Of a stretch of DNA of 64,000 nucleotides, positions 36,481 through 46,215 are shown piece after piece (the stretch's first letter is position 1; the number at the start of each line of letters is the position of its first letter). The translations under genes and the position numbers were made by a program. Under the pieces are notes generated by a model, which was given only the letters and a program-made list of their open reading frames with translations, did not search any database and was not told the origin of the DNA. The stretch is taken from positions 673,237-737,236 of the forward strand of contig NZ_JAMDLI010000007.1 of the NCBI RefSeq assembly GCF_023721815.1. The letters are read 5' to 3'. This stretch comes from Pleomorphomonas sp. JP5. GTDB lineage: Bacteria; Pseudomonadota; Alphaproteobacteria; Rhizobiales; Pleomorphomonadaceae.

Positions 36481-37842
36481 TTAGGCCGCCCTTACCTTGG
36501 CAAGGAAGCTCTTGATCTCCGAGCGAAGGCGGGCACAGCCTTCGTCGAGCTCATTCGTCCCGAATTTCATTCGTTCGCTAGCGGCGACGGCGGCCGCGTT
36601 GGCCTGGGACACGCCGTCGATGTGCTCGGTTACCTCGGCGGTGCTGGTCGATGCCTGGTTGAGATTGCGCGAGATGTCGAGGGTGGCCGTGCCCTGTTCC
36701 TCAACGGAAGCAGCGATGACGCCTGAGATCTCGCTAAGGCGACTGATGACGCCGGAAATGGTGTTGATCGCCGCCACAGACTGTTCCGTCGACGACTGGA
36801 TGCCGTTGATCTGGTCGGCAATGGTCGATGTCGCCTTGGCTGTCTGGTCGGCGAGTTGCTTGACCTCGGCGGCGACGACGGCAAAACCCTTGCCGGCTTC
36901 ACCGGCTCGCGCGGCCTCGATCGTGGCGTTCAGGGCCAGAAGGTTGGTCTGGGACGCGATGTTGTCGATCAGATCGACGACGTCGCCGATCTTCTTGGCG
37001 GCTTCCGAGAGGTCCTTGATCTGCGTCGAGGTGTGGGCGGCATCGGCGGCGGCCTCGGCGGCGACGCGACTCGATTCCTCGACCTGCCGGGTTATCTCGG
37101 CAACGGAGCCGGTCAGTTCCTCGGTGGCGGCGGCGACGGTGGCCACATTGGCCGATGCCGTCTCGGCGCCACGCGTCACGCTCTTGGCGCGTTCGGCGGC
37201 GCTCTCGGTGGCATGATCGAGGTCGCGTGTCAGCGCGGCCATGTCCTTGGCCGAGGAGAGAACCTTGTCGGCGATGGCGCCGACGGACGACTCGAACTCC
37301 TTGGTGACGTGGTCGATCAGGCTGTGCCGCGCTCTGCGCTCGGCGTCGATATAGACCGAAATGGCGAAATCCATGTCGACCATGACCGCCTTGCTGAGGG
37401 ACCGCAGCAGCTTGAGGCGCGTCTCCTCCCGGCCGCCTTTCATCAAGCCGCCGGAATAGTCCTTGTTGATGCGCTCGATCAGCGCATTGAGAAGGAAATC
37501 GTAGCCGCCGATGTACCAGGTGGGAGACAGGCCGATCCGGTGATGCGTTTCGCCGATCTTCGACACCGACTGGAAGTAGGCCTCGTCGAAGCGGCCTTCC
37601 AGCACGCGCTCCCAATGCTTGAGCTGCGCCGCCTTGGCATGGGCCATATGGTCGGGCGAGCGGAAGAAGCGCTTGGTTTCGGGAAAATCGGCCACGTGTC
37701 GATAGAAGGCGTCGATGCCTTCGGAAAGTATTTTGGCAATGTAGGCGTGGTGTTCGCGAAGGGTAGCGCCGACGCTGTCGTCGATGGCGTGGAAACCGAG
37801 GCGCTGACGCATGTCAGGGGCAGAATTCGAGGGAGCGGACAT
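36481..37842 (-). CDS. Globin-coupled methyl-accepting chemotaxis protein (HemAT-like)
   Basis: This soluble chemoreceptor probably senses oxygen through heme. The 453-residue protein has an N-terminal protoglobin domain (about 15-180) with [17 protein letters not shown] and [20 protein letters not shown], whose His near 100 is the likely proximal heme ligand. A linker HAMP-free coiled coil leads to the MCP signalling domain (about 230-453) with the conserved hairpin tip [20 protein letters not shown] and [17 protein letters not shown]. No membrane span is present, as in HemAT. RBS AAAGGA precedes the ATG. No che genes lie in the window, so its partners are elsewhere. Confidence 0.92.
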   Translation of the reverse strand: MSAPSNSAPDMRQRLGFHAIDDSVGATLREHHAYIAKILSEGIDAFYRHVADFPETKRFFRSPDHMAHAKAAQLKHWERVLEGRFDEAYFQSVSKIGETHHRIGLSPTWYIGGYDFLLNALIERINKDYSGGLMKGGREETRLKLLRSLSKAVMVDMDFAISVYIDAERRARHSLIDHVTKEFESSVGAIADKVLSSAKDMAALTRDLDHATESAAERAKSVTRGAETASANVATVAAATEELTGSVAEITRQVEESSRVAAEAAADAAHTSTQIKDLSEAAKKIGDVVDLIDNIASQTNLLALNATIEAARAGEAGKGFAVVAAEVKQLADQTAKATSTIADQINGIQSSTEQSVAAINTISGVISRLSEISGVIAASVEEQGTATLDISRNLNQASTSTAEVTEHIDGVSQANAAAVAASERMKFGTNELDEGCARLRSEIKSFLAKVRAA

Positions 37843-38069
37843 GCCGGTTCCTTTATGGTGCGGGTCGGCGCACCGAATGCGCCCGACGTCCGTTATGTCG
37901 CGCCAAACGTCTTACCCGTTCGTAAATGATTTTGGAAAACAGTCGATATTTAAGGGGCTTGGCTGTTTTAGGGCCTCGATATACTACTTACGTTAGTTCG
38001 ATTTATGAATATATCTATCAATATTACATATGCCGCTGCGACTGCACCTTTCGTTTGACGTCTTCACGG

Positions 38070-38447
38070 TCACCGATCGACGGAAGCCTCAAGGTTGACA
38101 TAGCTCTCTGGACGGAAACGCGGCTGGCAAAGGCAGAGGAAGACGAGGTCGGTTGCACCGTCGTTTTCGATGCGTTGCGCGATGCCGGCTGGAATGCGGA
38201 CACTGTCGCCGGGTCCAACGCGAAAGCGTTCGTCGCCGACCTCCATAAGCCCGCTTCCCAGCTCGATCACATAGGTCTCCTCGACATCGAGCGCGTGCAA
38301 CTGCGTTGTTACGCCGGGTTGGACGCGCGCTCTCGCCAGCGAGGTCTCCGGCCGTGAAGGATGGTTGAGAAGCTCGGTGATGAAACAGCGTTCCGAGGTG
38401 GGGAACTCGCCGAGACCCGCGTTCGGGATGTGGATGGGAGCGGCCAT
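38070..38447 (-). CDS. Small cupin protein
   Basis: This 125-residue single-domain cupin runs from HIPNAGLGEFPTSERCFITE to ESYVNLEASVDR. The core shows QLHALDVEETYVIELGSGLM (motif 1, with Glu and Tyr where most cupins have His/His) and GPGDSVRIPAGIAQRIEND (motif 2), so metal binding may be altered. GAGGAG before the ATG at 38447 supports that start rather than the longer open frame. It is divergent from the amidohydrolase gene across 114 bases. Function is unknown; a role in the same pathway is an inference from the shared promoter region. Confidence 0.75.
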   Translation of the reverse strand: MAAPIHIPNAGLGEFPTSERCFITELLNHPSRPETSLARARVQPGVTTQLHALDVEETYVIELGSGLMEVGDERFRVGPGDSVRIPAGIAQRIENDGATDLVFLCLCQPRFRPESYVNLEASVDR

Positions 38448-38561
38448 GTTCGTCTCCTCGATTGCCTGGGGGCAAGTTTGGTGCATCGCCTTTGCTCCGG
38501 CAACCGTCCCTTTACGCGCCATCCGCCTTGCGCGAAGAATGGATGCGTCCGGAGACAGAGC

Positions 38562-39875
38562 ATGCCCGATATCGACCTCGTCATTCGCGCCGATCACGTC
38601 GTCACTTGCGACGAGGCCATGACCGTCATCGAAAACGGAGCCGTTGCGATCCGGGATGGTCGCGTCGCCGCCGTCGGACCGGCGGCGACCATTCGGGCGG
38701 AGGGCGCCGAACTGCTGGATGCCAAGGGGCGCATCCTGATGCCGGGCCTTGTCAACATGCACTGCCACGCTGGTGACAGTCTGTTTCGGGGGCTCGTCGA
38801 GAACCTGCCGTTGGAGCCTTGGTTGCAAACGGTGTGGAAGGCGGAGCGCGCCATTCTCGATCCGGCCACCTGTCGGCTCGGCGCCGAACTCGGCCTCGCC
38901 GAGCTCCTGTTGTCTGGCGTGACCACCGTCATGGACATGTTCTGGTTTCCCGAGGAGACGGTTCGGGCCGCGAAGGCTCTCGGAATGCGTGTCGCCACCG
39001 GTGGCATCTTCTTCGATCCGCCGGGCATGGACGGCCATCTCGCCGATCGGCGACTCTCCGACGCCACTGCCTTCTTTGACGCGGCGGAGGAAGAGCCCCT
39101 CGTCTTTCCCGGCTGTTTGCCGCATGGGACCTACACCGTATCCCCCCAGCATCTTCAGAGCGCTGCCCGCCTGTCCCGGTCGCGCGCAGGCTTCTGGTGC
39201 ACCCATGCGGCGGAAACGGCGGCCGAGCAGGCGACGATCATCGAACGCTACGGGCGTCGGGTTGTCGCCCACCTTGCCGAGCTCGACCTACTCGGCCCCG
39301 ACGTGGTTCTGGCCCATTGCGTCCACCTCGATGCGGCGGAGATCGGCCTGCTTGCAAGCTCCGGAACGCATGTCGTGCACAATCCGATGTCCAACCTGAA
39401 GCTGGCGTCGGGCTTTGCGCCGGTACCGGACCTGTTGGCCGCCGGTGTCAATGTGACCCTCGGCACCGACGGCGCCATTTCCGGCAATGACCTCGACATG
39501 TGGCTTGCCATCCGCCTTGCTGCCACGCTGCACAAGGCGATAACGGGCAACGCCGCCGCGGTCACCACCGAGGAGGCGCTTGCCATGGCAACACGCAACG
39601 GTGCTCGCGCACTTGGCGCCGGTGATCGGCTGGGGTCGATAGAGGTCGGCAAGGAGGCTGACCTCATCCTCGTCGATATCGGTCGCTTGCACGCAGCGCC
39701 GCTGTACGATCCCGTTACCCACCTGGTCTATTCGGCCGGGCGTGGCGACGTGACCGACGTCTTCGTCGCTGGCCGACGGGTTGTGGAGGCCGGGCGGCTT
39801 CTCAACGCGGACATCGGTGCGCTGGTTGCGGCGGCCGAAGCTCTTCGCCCGGCCATCGCCGCGTCGATTGCCTGA
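38562..39875 (+). CDS. Amidohydrolase of the SAH/5'-deoxyadenosine/chlorohydrolase type
   Basis: This metal-dependent deaminase or hydrolase has 437 residues. The metal ligands appear in NMHCHAGDSLFRGL (about 65-78), THAAETAAEQ, LAHCVHLDAAEI and GTDGAISGNDLDMW, and HNPMSNLKLASGF is the family block between the last two. This is the ATZ/TRZ-MtaD layout; substrates in the family include SAH, 5'-methylthioadenosine, guanine and s-triazines, and none can be chosen by eye. The frame is open upstream, but MPDIDLVIRADHVVT begins the N-terminal beta domain. Confidence 0.88.
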   Translation: MPDIDLVIRADHVVTCDEAMTVIENGAVAIRDGRVAAVGPAATIRAEGAELLDAKGRILMPGLVNMHCHAGDSLFRGLVENLPLEPWLQTVWKAERAILDPATCRLGAELGLAELLLSGVTTVMDMFWFPEETVRAAKALGMRVATGGIFFDPPGMDGHLADRRLSDATAFFDAAEEEPLVFPGCLPHGTYTVSPQHLQSAARLSRSRAGFWCTHAAETAAEQATIIERYGRRVVAHLAELDLLGPDVVLAHCVHLDAAEIGLLASSGTHVVHNPMSNLKLASGFAPVPDLLAAGVNVTLGTDGAISGNDLDMWLAIRLAATLHKAITGNAAAVTTEEALAMATRNGARALGAGDRLGSIEVGKEADLILVDIGRLHAAPLYDPVTHLVYSAGRGDVTDVFVAGRRVVEAGRLLNADIGALVAAAEALRPAIAASIA

Positions 39876-40150
39876 TTCGCCACGAGGACTCTCGTTGGCG
39901 CGCATCTTTCCCCGCGCTGTCGCAAAGGGGGCTCTTCCAGTGCGGTTGGGGGCAAAAGTCCTTGCCAGTGCGCAGTTTTCGGCCATTCATCTCCTTCTCA
40001 GATGACGAGTGCTGAGCTACATTACTCTCGTCACGGTTTCGTCGACGAAGCCGTCGGGTCGAAGGGTCCAGTTTCTTGTCCCGAACGCCCCTGTGGGGGT
40101 GCCGGATGTGGCATCCTCTGGCCGGGTTCCGAACAAAAGAGGATTTCGAC

Positions 40151-40423
40151 ATGTCCGATATGGAAGCCAAGATCAGGGAAAAGGCGCGCGAACTCTGGCT
40201 GGCCGAGGGGCAGCCTGAGGGCAGGGCCGATCAGCACTGGCTCGAGGCCGAGGCGATCGTTCGCGCCGAAGCCGAGGCGGCGGCCAAGCCCAAGGCCGCT
40301 CGCAAGCCGCGTGCGGCGGCTACCAAGAAAGAACCCGCCGAGGCTAAGGCTCCGGCTGCCAAGAAGCCGGCCGCCAAGAAAGAGGCCGCCAAGAAGCCGT
40401 CGCTCAAGGTGGTTTCCGGCTGA
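40151..40423 (+). CDS. DUF2934 protein with Lys/Ala-rich tail
   Basis: This 90-residue protein has an N-terminal DUF2934 motif (about 5-38: IREKARELWLAEGQPEGRAD, then HWLEAEAIV), followed by about 50 residues made of repeated AAKKPAAKKEAAKK blocks, like histone-H1 tails. That tail could bind nucleic acid, but this is not shown. RBS AGAGGA lies before the ATG. It is a compact gene of a kind common in Rhizobiales. It lies upstream of tex with a 108-base gap and its function is unknown. Confidence 0.8.
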   Translation: MSDMEAKIREKARELWLAEGQPEGRADQHWLEAEAIVRAEAEAAAKPKAARKPRAAATKKEPAEAKAPAAKKPAAKKEAAKKPSLKVVSG

Positions 40424-40531
40424 GGCCGCATCCGGCGTCAATGGACAGCTTGTTGACAAGACCGGCCGGCGCCGTTGCGCCGTCCGGGCGGGATGCCTAA
40501 TGTCGCGGCCTTCTTGTCTGGGAGCCGTGAC

Positions 40532-42829
40532 ATGACCCTTTCCGCAGCCGTCGAAGCCCGCATTGTCGAGGCCATTGCCAGCGAGATCGGCTGCCGGCCG
40601 GCGCAGGCCGCGGCGGCCGTTGGTCTTCTCGACGAAGGGGCGACGGTGCCCTTCGTCGCCCGCTACCGCAAGGAAGTCACCGGCGGGCTCGACGACACCC
40701 AACTCCGCAAGCTCGAGGAGCGGCTTGCCTATCGGCGCGAGCTTGAAACCCGCCGTGCCGCCGTCCTCTCCGCCATCGAGGGGCAGGGCAAGCTGACGCC
40801 GGCGCTATCGGAGAAGATCGGCGCCGCCGTTACCAAGGCGGAGATCGAGGATCTCTACGCGCCCTTCAAGCCAAAGCGTCGTACCAAGGGCGAGATCGCC
40901 AAGGAGAAGGGGCTGGAGCCGCTGGCCGACGCACTCTTCACCGACCGTACGCTGGAACCTGCCGCGACAGCGGCGGCCTATGTCACCGAGGCTGTGCCGG
41001 ACATCAAGGCGGCTCTCGACGGTGCCCGCGATATTCTCGCCGAACGCTTCGCAGAGACGCCGGAACTCGTCGGTCGCTTGCGTACCTACTTGCGCGATCG
41101 CGCGGTCCTGCGTTCGGCGGTGATTGCCGGCAAGGAAGCGGCGGGTGAGAAGTTCGCCGATTACTTCGATCATCGCGAGCGCTGGGCGGCGGTGCCGAGC
41201 CATCGCGCGCTCGCCATGCTGCGCGGTCGCAACGAGGAGGTTCTCGCCCTGGAGCTGGAGATCGATGCCGACGACCCGGCGCCGGTCAAGCCCGTCGAGC
41301 GCATGGTGGCGGAGGCCTTCTCGATCAACGTTCCGGCGAAACTGCCTGCCGAAGGCTTCCTCTTCGATGTCTGTCGGTGGACCTGGCGGGTGAAGCTGCA
41401 GCTTTCCCTTTCCCTCGACTTGATGGGGACGTTGAGGGAGAGGGCCGAGGCCGAGGCGATCCGCGTCTTCGCCGACAATCTGAAGGATCTGCTGCTCGCC
41501 GCTCCAGCCGGCGCTCGCACCACCATGGGGCTCGATCCCGGCATCCGCACCGGCGTCAAGGTGGCGGTGGTCGATGCCACCGGCAAGCTCGTCGATACCG
41601 CCACCATCTATCCGTTCCAGCCGAGGAACGACGTGGCTGGCTCGCTGGCCACGCTGTCGGCTCTGGTCCGCAAGCACAAGGTCAATCTGATCGCCATCGG
41701 CAACGGCACGGCGAGCCGCGAGACCGACCGTCTGGCCGCCGCTCTGATATCCGATCTGCCGGCGCCCAAGCCCACCAAGGTGGTCGTGAGCGAGGCGGGT
41801 GCTTCCGTCTACTCGGCCTCCGAGCTGGCCGCCCGTGAGTTTCCCGGCCTTGACGTCTCGCTGCGCGGGGCGGTCTCGATCGCCCGTCGCCTCCAGGATC
41901 CGCTGGCCGAACTGGTCAAGATCGAGCCGAAGTCGATCGGAGTCGGGCAGTATCAACACGACGTCGATCAGGGGCATCTCGCCAAGGCGCTGGATGCCGT
42001 GGTCGAGGATGCGGTGAACGCGGTCGGGGTCGATCTCAACACCGCGTCGGCCCCGCTGCTGTCGCGTGTCTCCGGCTTGGGACCGTCACTCGCGGAGGCG
42101 ATCGTCGCCTATCGTGATCTCTCCGGCGCTTTCCGGAGCCGCAAGGCGCTGATGGACGTGCCGCGCCTTGGCGCCAAGACCTTCGAGCAGGCCGCCGGCT
42201 TCCTGCGTATCCGCGATGGCGATGAGCCTCTCGATGCTTCGTCGGTGCATCCGGAGGCCTATGGCGTTGCGCGCCGCATCGTGGCGGCCTGCGGGCGCGA
42301 CATTCGTCAACTGATGGGCGATAGCGCCGCGCTGAAGGCGCTCAATCCTGCGAAATTCGTCGACGAGCGTTTCGGTCTGCCGACGGTGCGCGACATTCTG
42401 AGCGAGCTGGAAAAACCCGGCCGGGACCCGCGTCCGGAGTTCCGCACGGCGAGCTTCGCGGACGGGGTCGAGGAGATCGCCGACCTGAAGCCCGGCATGG
42501 TCCTTGAAGGCACCGTGACCAACGTTGCCGCCTTCGGAGCCTTCGTCGACATTGGCGTTCATCAGGACGGTCTCGTTCACGTCAGTCAGTTGGCCGATCG
42601 GTTCGTGAAAGATCCACGTGACGTGGTGAAGGCAGGCGACGTGGTGAAGGTTCGTGTCGTCGAAGTGGACGTCAAGCGCAAGCGCATCGCTTTGTCCATG
42701 CGCAAGGACGATGACGGTGCGCCGAAAGGTAGCGGAGGTGGGCGGCCGGACCGGCGGAGTCCTCCGCCGCCCTCGACTGGCAACAACGCCATGGCCGCCG
42801 CACTGGCAGCTGCCTTGAAGCGACGGTAA
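40532..42829 (+). CDS. tex: Tex-family S1 RNA-binding protein
   Basis: Tex is an RNA-binding factor that influences transcription and stress recovery. The 765-residue product shows the N-terminal Tex domain ([20 protein letters not shown] and [17 protein letters not shown]), a YqgF-like RNase fold ([19 protein letters not shown] near 331), helix-hairpin-helix regions ([15 protein letters not shown]), and a C-terminal S1 domain (about 650-722: [20 protein letters not shown], then [11 protein letters not shown]). The ATG at 40532 fits homologs better than codons upstream in the same frame. It is a single gene with no obvious operon partner. Confidence 0.92.
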   Translation: MTLSAAVEARIVEAIASEIGCRPAQAAAAVGLLDEGATVPFVARYRKEVTGGLDDTQLRKLEERLAYRRELETRRAAVLSAIEGQGKLTPALSEKIGAAVTKAEIEDLYAPFKPKRRTKGEIAKEKGLEPLADALFTDRTLEPAATAAAYVTEAVPDIKAALDGARDILAERFAETPELVGRLRTYLRDRAVLRSAVIAGKEAAGEKFADYFDHRERWAAVPSHRALAMLRGRNEEVLALELEIDADDPAPVKPVERMVAEAFSINVPAKLPAEGFLFDVCRWTWRVKLQLSLSLDLMGTLRERAEAEAIRVFADNLKDLLLAAPAGARTTMGLDPGIRTGVKVAVVDATGKLVDTATIYPFQPRNDVAGSLATLSALVRKHKVNLIAIGNGTASRETDRLAAALISDLPAPKPTKVVVSEAGASVYSASELAAREFPGLDVSLRGAVSIARRLQDPLAELVKIEPKSIGVGQYQHDVDQGHLAKALDAVVEDAVNAVGVDLNTASAPLLSRVSGLGPSLAEAIVAYRDLSGAFRSRKALMDVPRLGAKTFEQAAGFLRIRDGDEPLDASSVHPEAYGVARRIVAACGRDIRQLMGDSAALKALNPAKFVDERFGLPTVRDILSELEKPGRDPRPEFRTASFADGVEEIADLKPGMVLEGTVTNVAAFGAFVDIGVHQDGLVHVSQLADRFVKDPRDVVKAGDVVKVRVVEVDVKRKRIALSMRKDDDGAPKGSGGGRPDRRSPPPPSTGNNAMAAALAAALKRR

Positions 42830-42868
42830 TGCGGCGTTTGTCGTCAGTGACGGCATATTTCCCGGTGA

Positions 42869-42895
42869 TCGATACAATCTTGCCGATTGTGTCGA
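42869..42895. promoter_or_regulatory. Inverted repeat upstream of cytochrome b561
   Basis: TCGATACAATC and GATTGTGTCGA form 11-base arms around five bases, with one T/G wobble mismatch. It lies 46 bases before the cytochrome gene and 39 after tex. It may be an operator for the cytochrome gene or a hairpin after tex; no T-run follows. Confidence 0.4.
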
Positions 42896-42941
42896 CGGAT
42901 TTGGTGTAAGCTCCGCTCCGTTAACCACCGCGGAGTCCGCC

Positions 42942-43439
42942 ATGGCCAAGCAGTCCACCGGTTACACCGTTCTCCAGCTTTCACTCCACTGGTTGATCGT
43001 GCTTCTCGTCCTGTTCCAGCTGATCTTCGGCGAAGACATGGGGCGCTACAACTATTTCCTGCGCTCCGGGCAGGATGTCACGCCGCTTTTGACCGGCTAC
43101 TATCTTCATCTCGGCGTCGGCATCGCCGTCCTGGTTCTGACGCTGTTCCGTCTCGGTTTGCGTCTTGTGATCGGCGTGCCGCCATCGGTGCCAGGGCCGG
43201 CCCTGCAAGTAAAGGCGGGCGAGGCGCTGCACTATCTCTTCTATGTCATGCTGATCGTCACGCCGATCACCGGCCTTCTCGCCCAGTATGTCGACATGGG
43301 CACGTTTGGCGAGATCCATTCCGCCAACAAGCCCGTGTTCATCCTGCTCATCCTGATCCACGCGGCGGCGGCGCTCTACCACCACTTCGTGCTGAAGGAC
43401 TCCACCCTGCGGCGCATGATGGTGCCGGGTACCCACTGA
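42942..43439 (+). CDS. cybB: Cytochrome b561
   Basis: This 165-residue di-heme membrane cytochrome of the prokaryotic b561 family moves electrons within the membrane. Four spans are visible: LHWLIVLLVLFQLIFG, LHLGVGIAVLVLTLFRLGL, LHYLFYVMLIVTPITGLL and FILLILIHAAAALYHHF. The likely heme His residues are in LSLHW, YYLHLGVG, EALHYLF and LIHAAAALYHHF. Electron donors are unknown. It lies between tex and a shared bidirectional terminator facing cspA. Confidence 0.9.
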   Translation: MAKQSTGYTVLQLSLHWLIVLLVLFQLIFGEDMGRYNYFLRSGQDVTPLLTGYYLHLGVGIAVLVLTLFRLGLRLVIGVPPSVPGPALQVKAGEALHYLFYVMLIVTPITGLLAQYVDMGTFGEIHSANKPVFILLILIHAAAALYHHFVLKDSTLRRMMVPGTH

Positions 43440-43461
43440 AGGCGGCGCTCAGAGCAAGGAA

Positions 43462-43491
43462 AACCCCGCGGAAGAGGACTCCCGCGGGGTT
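43462..43491. terminator. Bidirectional terminator between cybB and cspA
   Basis: AACCCCGCGG pairs with CCGCGGGGTT over ten bases. On the plus strand it is followed by TCGTTTC, and on the minus strand by TTCC after GGGGTT. It lies 22 bases after cybB and 28 bases after the convergent cspA stop. Confidence 0.75.
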
Positions 43492-43519
43492 TCGTTTCTC
43501 AAGCCGGTTGATCGTGAGA

Positions 43520-43729
43520 TCAGGCGGCCGACAGGTTGTCAGCCGAGGACTTGCCGGAACGGCGGTCCTGAACGACCTCGAAGTTCACCTTCTGGCCATC
43601 GTTGAGCGAGCCAAGGCCCGAGCGCTCGACGGCGGAGATGTGAACGAAAACGTCCGGACCACCGGCGTCCGGAGCGATGAAGCCGTAACCCTTGGTGGCG
43701 TTGAACCACTTGACGGTACCTAGAGCCAT
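43520..43729 (-). CDS. cspA: Cold-shock protein
   Basis: The 69-residue single CSD protein starts [18 protein letters not shown] and contains both RNP motifs, KGYGFIAP and DVFVHIS. It binds single-stranded nucleic acid. Its 5' leader is long: about 200 bases lie between mog and the ATG, with a candidate promoter (TTGCAA...TATGAA on the minus strand), as expected of cold-shock mRNAs. RBS GGAAAGGA precedes the ATG. Whether it responds to cold is not shown. Confidence 0.93.
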   Translation of the reverse strand: MALGTVKWFNATKGYGFIAPDAGGPDVFVHISAVERSGLGSLNDGQKVNFEVVQDRRSGKSSADNLSAA

Positions 43730-43933
43730 GATGAGATCCTTTCCTCAGAAAGTCACTTGAAAGAAAGCCGCGCGCCCGCACCGGAGCACGTGACAGGTGG
43801 TTACCGAGTTTGGAAAGGTCGTCACGTCGCGGGGGATTGACCCCAGGCGTTCAGGGCCGATGGTCTGGCCAAAATCGATGAGACTTCATACTACGGGAAG
43901 CATACTTTTTGCAAGCAACCTTTGGATGTAGGC

Positions 43934-44455
43934 TCAGGATGGTCGGAATGCCTTGCAGATAGCCGGATCCGTCTCGATGCGGCCGGCGCCGATCAAATCG
44001 AGGCAGTAGGGAATGGCGGGGAAGACCGCGTCCAGGCAGACGGCAATGGATGCGGGTTTTCCGGGCAGGTTGACGATCAGGGTGGAGCCGCGCGTGCCGG
44101 CTGTCTGGCGGGACAGAATGGCGGTTGGCACCTTCTCGAGGCTGATCTTGCGCATCAACTCGCCGAAGCCCGGCAGTTCTTTCTCCATCACGACTTCCAT
44201 CGCCTCGGGGGTCAGGTCGCGCGGCGACGGACCGGTACCGCCGGTCGTCAGGATCAGGTCGACCCGTTCCTCGTCGCAAAGGCGCACCAGTTCTCCGCCG
44301 ACGCTATCCACCCCATCGGGCACCACCTGCGTCAGGATCTCGTAGGGCGAAGTCACGGCTTTGGCGAGCCAGGCCGCGATCGCCGGGCCGGAGAGGTCTT
44401 CATACTCGCCGCGCGCGGCACGATCGGATACGGTGAGAAGCGCAATGCGGACCAT
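43934..44455 (-). CDS. mog: Molybdopterin adenylyltransferase (MogA)
   Basis: This enzyme adenylates molybdopterin before molybdenum insertion. The 173-residue product begins MVRIALLTVSDRAARGEYED and has the signature LTTGGTGPSPRDLTPEA, then GSTLIVNLPGKPASIAVC, both conserved in MogA/MoaB. The ATG at 44455 has GGAGC upstream; the longer open frame reaches into the next gene. It is divergent from the HerA-like ATPase gene across 147 bases. Molybdate import genes lie 7 kb away (modABC), so cofactor synthesis is the likely context. Confidence 0.9.
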   Translation of the reverse strand: MVRIALLTVSDRAARGEYEDLSGPAIAAWLAKAVTSPYEILTQVVPDGVDSVGGELVRLCDEERVDLILTTGGTGPSPRDLTPEAMEVVMEKELPGFGELMRKISLEKVPTAILSRQTAGTRGSTLIVNLPGKPASIAVCLDAVFPAIPYCLDLIGAGRIETDPAICKAFRPS

Positions 44456-44602
44456 GTTTGAAGCTCCAGCCTGTGAATCACGGGAGAAGACAGGGTTAGC
44501 ATCTTGCTTCGCCCTTGGCCAAGGCGGCCGAATCGGTCGACAGAAGAAACGCGCTTGCGAAAGCGCGCCTAGTTTTTCGGTGCGTGGGACAAAGACATCG
44601 GG

Positions 44603-46090
44603 ATGACCTTCAGCGTGGACATCGGCAACAGGTCGAACGGCACGCGTGCCGCCTTCGACCTTGAGGAACTGCTGGCCACCCGTCTGCTGGTCCAGGGCAA
44701 CTCCGGCTCCGGCAAGTCGCACCTCCTGCGCCGGCTTCTCGAACAGAGCGCCGAGTGGGTGCAGCAGGCGATCATCGATCCCGAGGGTGACTTCGTGACC
44801 CTCGCCGACCGCTTCGGCCACGTCGTGGTGGACGCCAACTGTTCGGAGCGTGATCTTGCGCTGATCGCAGCCCGCGTTCGCAAACACCGCGTGTCCGTCG
44901 TGCTCAATCTCGAGGGGCTCGATGTCGATGGGCAGGTTCGGGCCGCTGCCGCGTTCCTGAATGGCCTGTTCGATGCGGAGCGCGACCATTGGTATCCCAT
45001 GCTCGTGGTGGTCGACGAAGCGCAGCTGTTCGCGCCCGCCGCGTCCGGTGAGGCCGACGGTGAGGCGCGCCGCGCCTCACTTGGCGCCATGACCAACCTG
45101 ATGTGCCGCGGCCGCAAGCGCGGCCTTGCCGGCGTCATCGCCACCCAGCGCCTTGCCAAGCTTGCCAAGAACGTTGCCGCCGAGGCATCCAACTTTTTGA
45201 TGGGGCGGACCTTCCTCGACATCGACATGGCCCGCGCCGCCGATCTTCTCGGCATGGAGAGACGACAAGCGGAAATGTTCCGCAATCTCCAGCGCGGCGA
45301 GTTCGTCTCGCTCGGCCCGGCGATCGGCCGCCGTCCCGAACCGGTCAGGATCGGTCCGGTGGAAACCACAGGTCGTGGTGGTGGCCCCAAGCTGACGCCT
45401 CTGCCCGAGCAGGGCGGCGAAGCGGCTCGCGAGCTGATCTTCCGTCCGACGACAGGCGAGGAAACGCCGCGCGCCGCCGCTGCGCCCGTTTCCACCGCCG
45501 ATATCCTTTCGGAGCTGTCCCGTTCGCGCGCGGCGCTGGCGCCTGCGCCGGAGGATAATCCGCCCCAGGCGGATCTGTTGGGCCGCCTCGCCCGTGACGA
45601 GGCGATCGAGGATATTCTGGTGGAGATGATGGCCGAGCCGGATGCCGCCTTCCAGTCGGTGTCCATGCTGTATCAGGACTTCCTGGTCCGGTGCCGCATC
45701 AAGCGCGTAACCGGTGACAGCCTCGATCTGCAGTCCTTCCGTCAGCGACTGTCTTTGGCCCGCGCCGGCGTCGAAACGGAGACCGTCGATGAGGATGCCT
45801 GGCAGCAGGCAACGCTGATTTCGGCTTCGCTGCCGGAAGACATGCGCGGCGTTTTCCTGCTGGTGGCCAAGGCGGCGCTCCAGAAGGCACCTTGTCCCTC
45901 GGACGCCGAGATTGCCAGGGCCTATGGCACCCGTTCGCCCTCCCGCGCCCGTCGACTGCTCGCCTATATGGAGGAACGCGGTTTTCTCGTCTGTGCGTCC
46001 GATCTGCGCGGTCAGAGAATGATCCAGCTTCCCGATCTTGGCTGGCAGACGGCCCCCGGTTCGGCGACGGCCGCCGCTGCGGCCGAGTAA
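44603..46090 (+). CDS. HerA/DUF87-type P-loop ATPase
   Basis: This 495-residue ATPase belongs to the HerA/FtsK-like (DUF87) superfamily. Walker A is QGNSGSGKSH (about 30-39) and Walker B LVVVDEAQLF (about 134-143); GVIATQRLAKL (sensor-like) and GRTFLDIDMARAADLL follow. The C-terminal third is proline- and glutamate-rich and then helical (PSDAEIARAYGTRSPSRARR is reminiscent of a winged helix). HerA relatives act as DNA translocases with NurA nucleases or in defence systems. No NurA-like nuclease, toxin or defence gene is adjacent here, so the function is open. Confidence 0.8.
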   Translation: MTFSVDIGNRSNGTRAAFDLEELLATRLLVQGNSGSGKSHLLRRLLEQSAEWVQQAIIDPEGDFVTLADRFGHVVVDANCSERDLALIAARVRKHRVSVVLNLEGLDVDGQVRAAAAFLNGLFDAERDHWYPMLVVVDEAQLFAPAASGEADGEARRASLGAMTNLMCRGRKRGLAGVIATQRLAKLAKNVAAEASNFLMGRTFLDIDMARAADLLGMERRQAEMFRNLQRGEFVSLGPAIGRRPEPVRIGPVETTGRGGGPKLTPLPEQGGEAARELIFRPTTGEETPRAAAAPVSTADILSELSRSRAALAPAPEDNPPQADLLGRLARDEAIEDILVEMMAEPDAAFQSVSMLYQDFLVRCRIKRVTGDSLDLQSFRQRLSLARAGVETETVDEDAWQQATLISASLPEDMRGVFLLVAKAALQKAPCPSDAEIARAYGTRSPSRARRLLAYMEERGFLVCASDLRGQRMIQLPDLGWQTAPGSATAAAAAE

Positions 46091-46215
46091 GCCCCAGACA
46101 ATACGCTCTATTGCTGTGTCTCCAGCCCTTGGAACGCCAGGAGAAACGCGACAGACTGCTGCCCCGACGGGCGTCGACTCGGGAGGAGATCGGACGTCGC
46201 GCGCGGGAGGATGGT

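Noticed and set aside
38070-39272. Long N-terminal extension of the small cupin
   Set aside because: It runs antisense to the amidohydrolase. The ATG at 38447 has a strong SD and gives a complete cupin.
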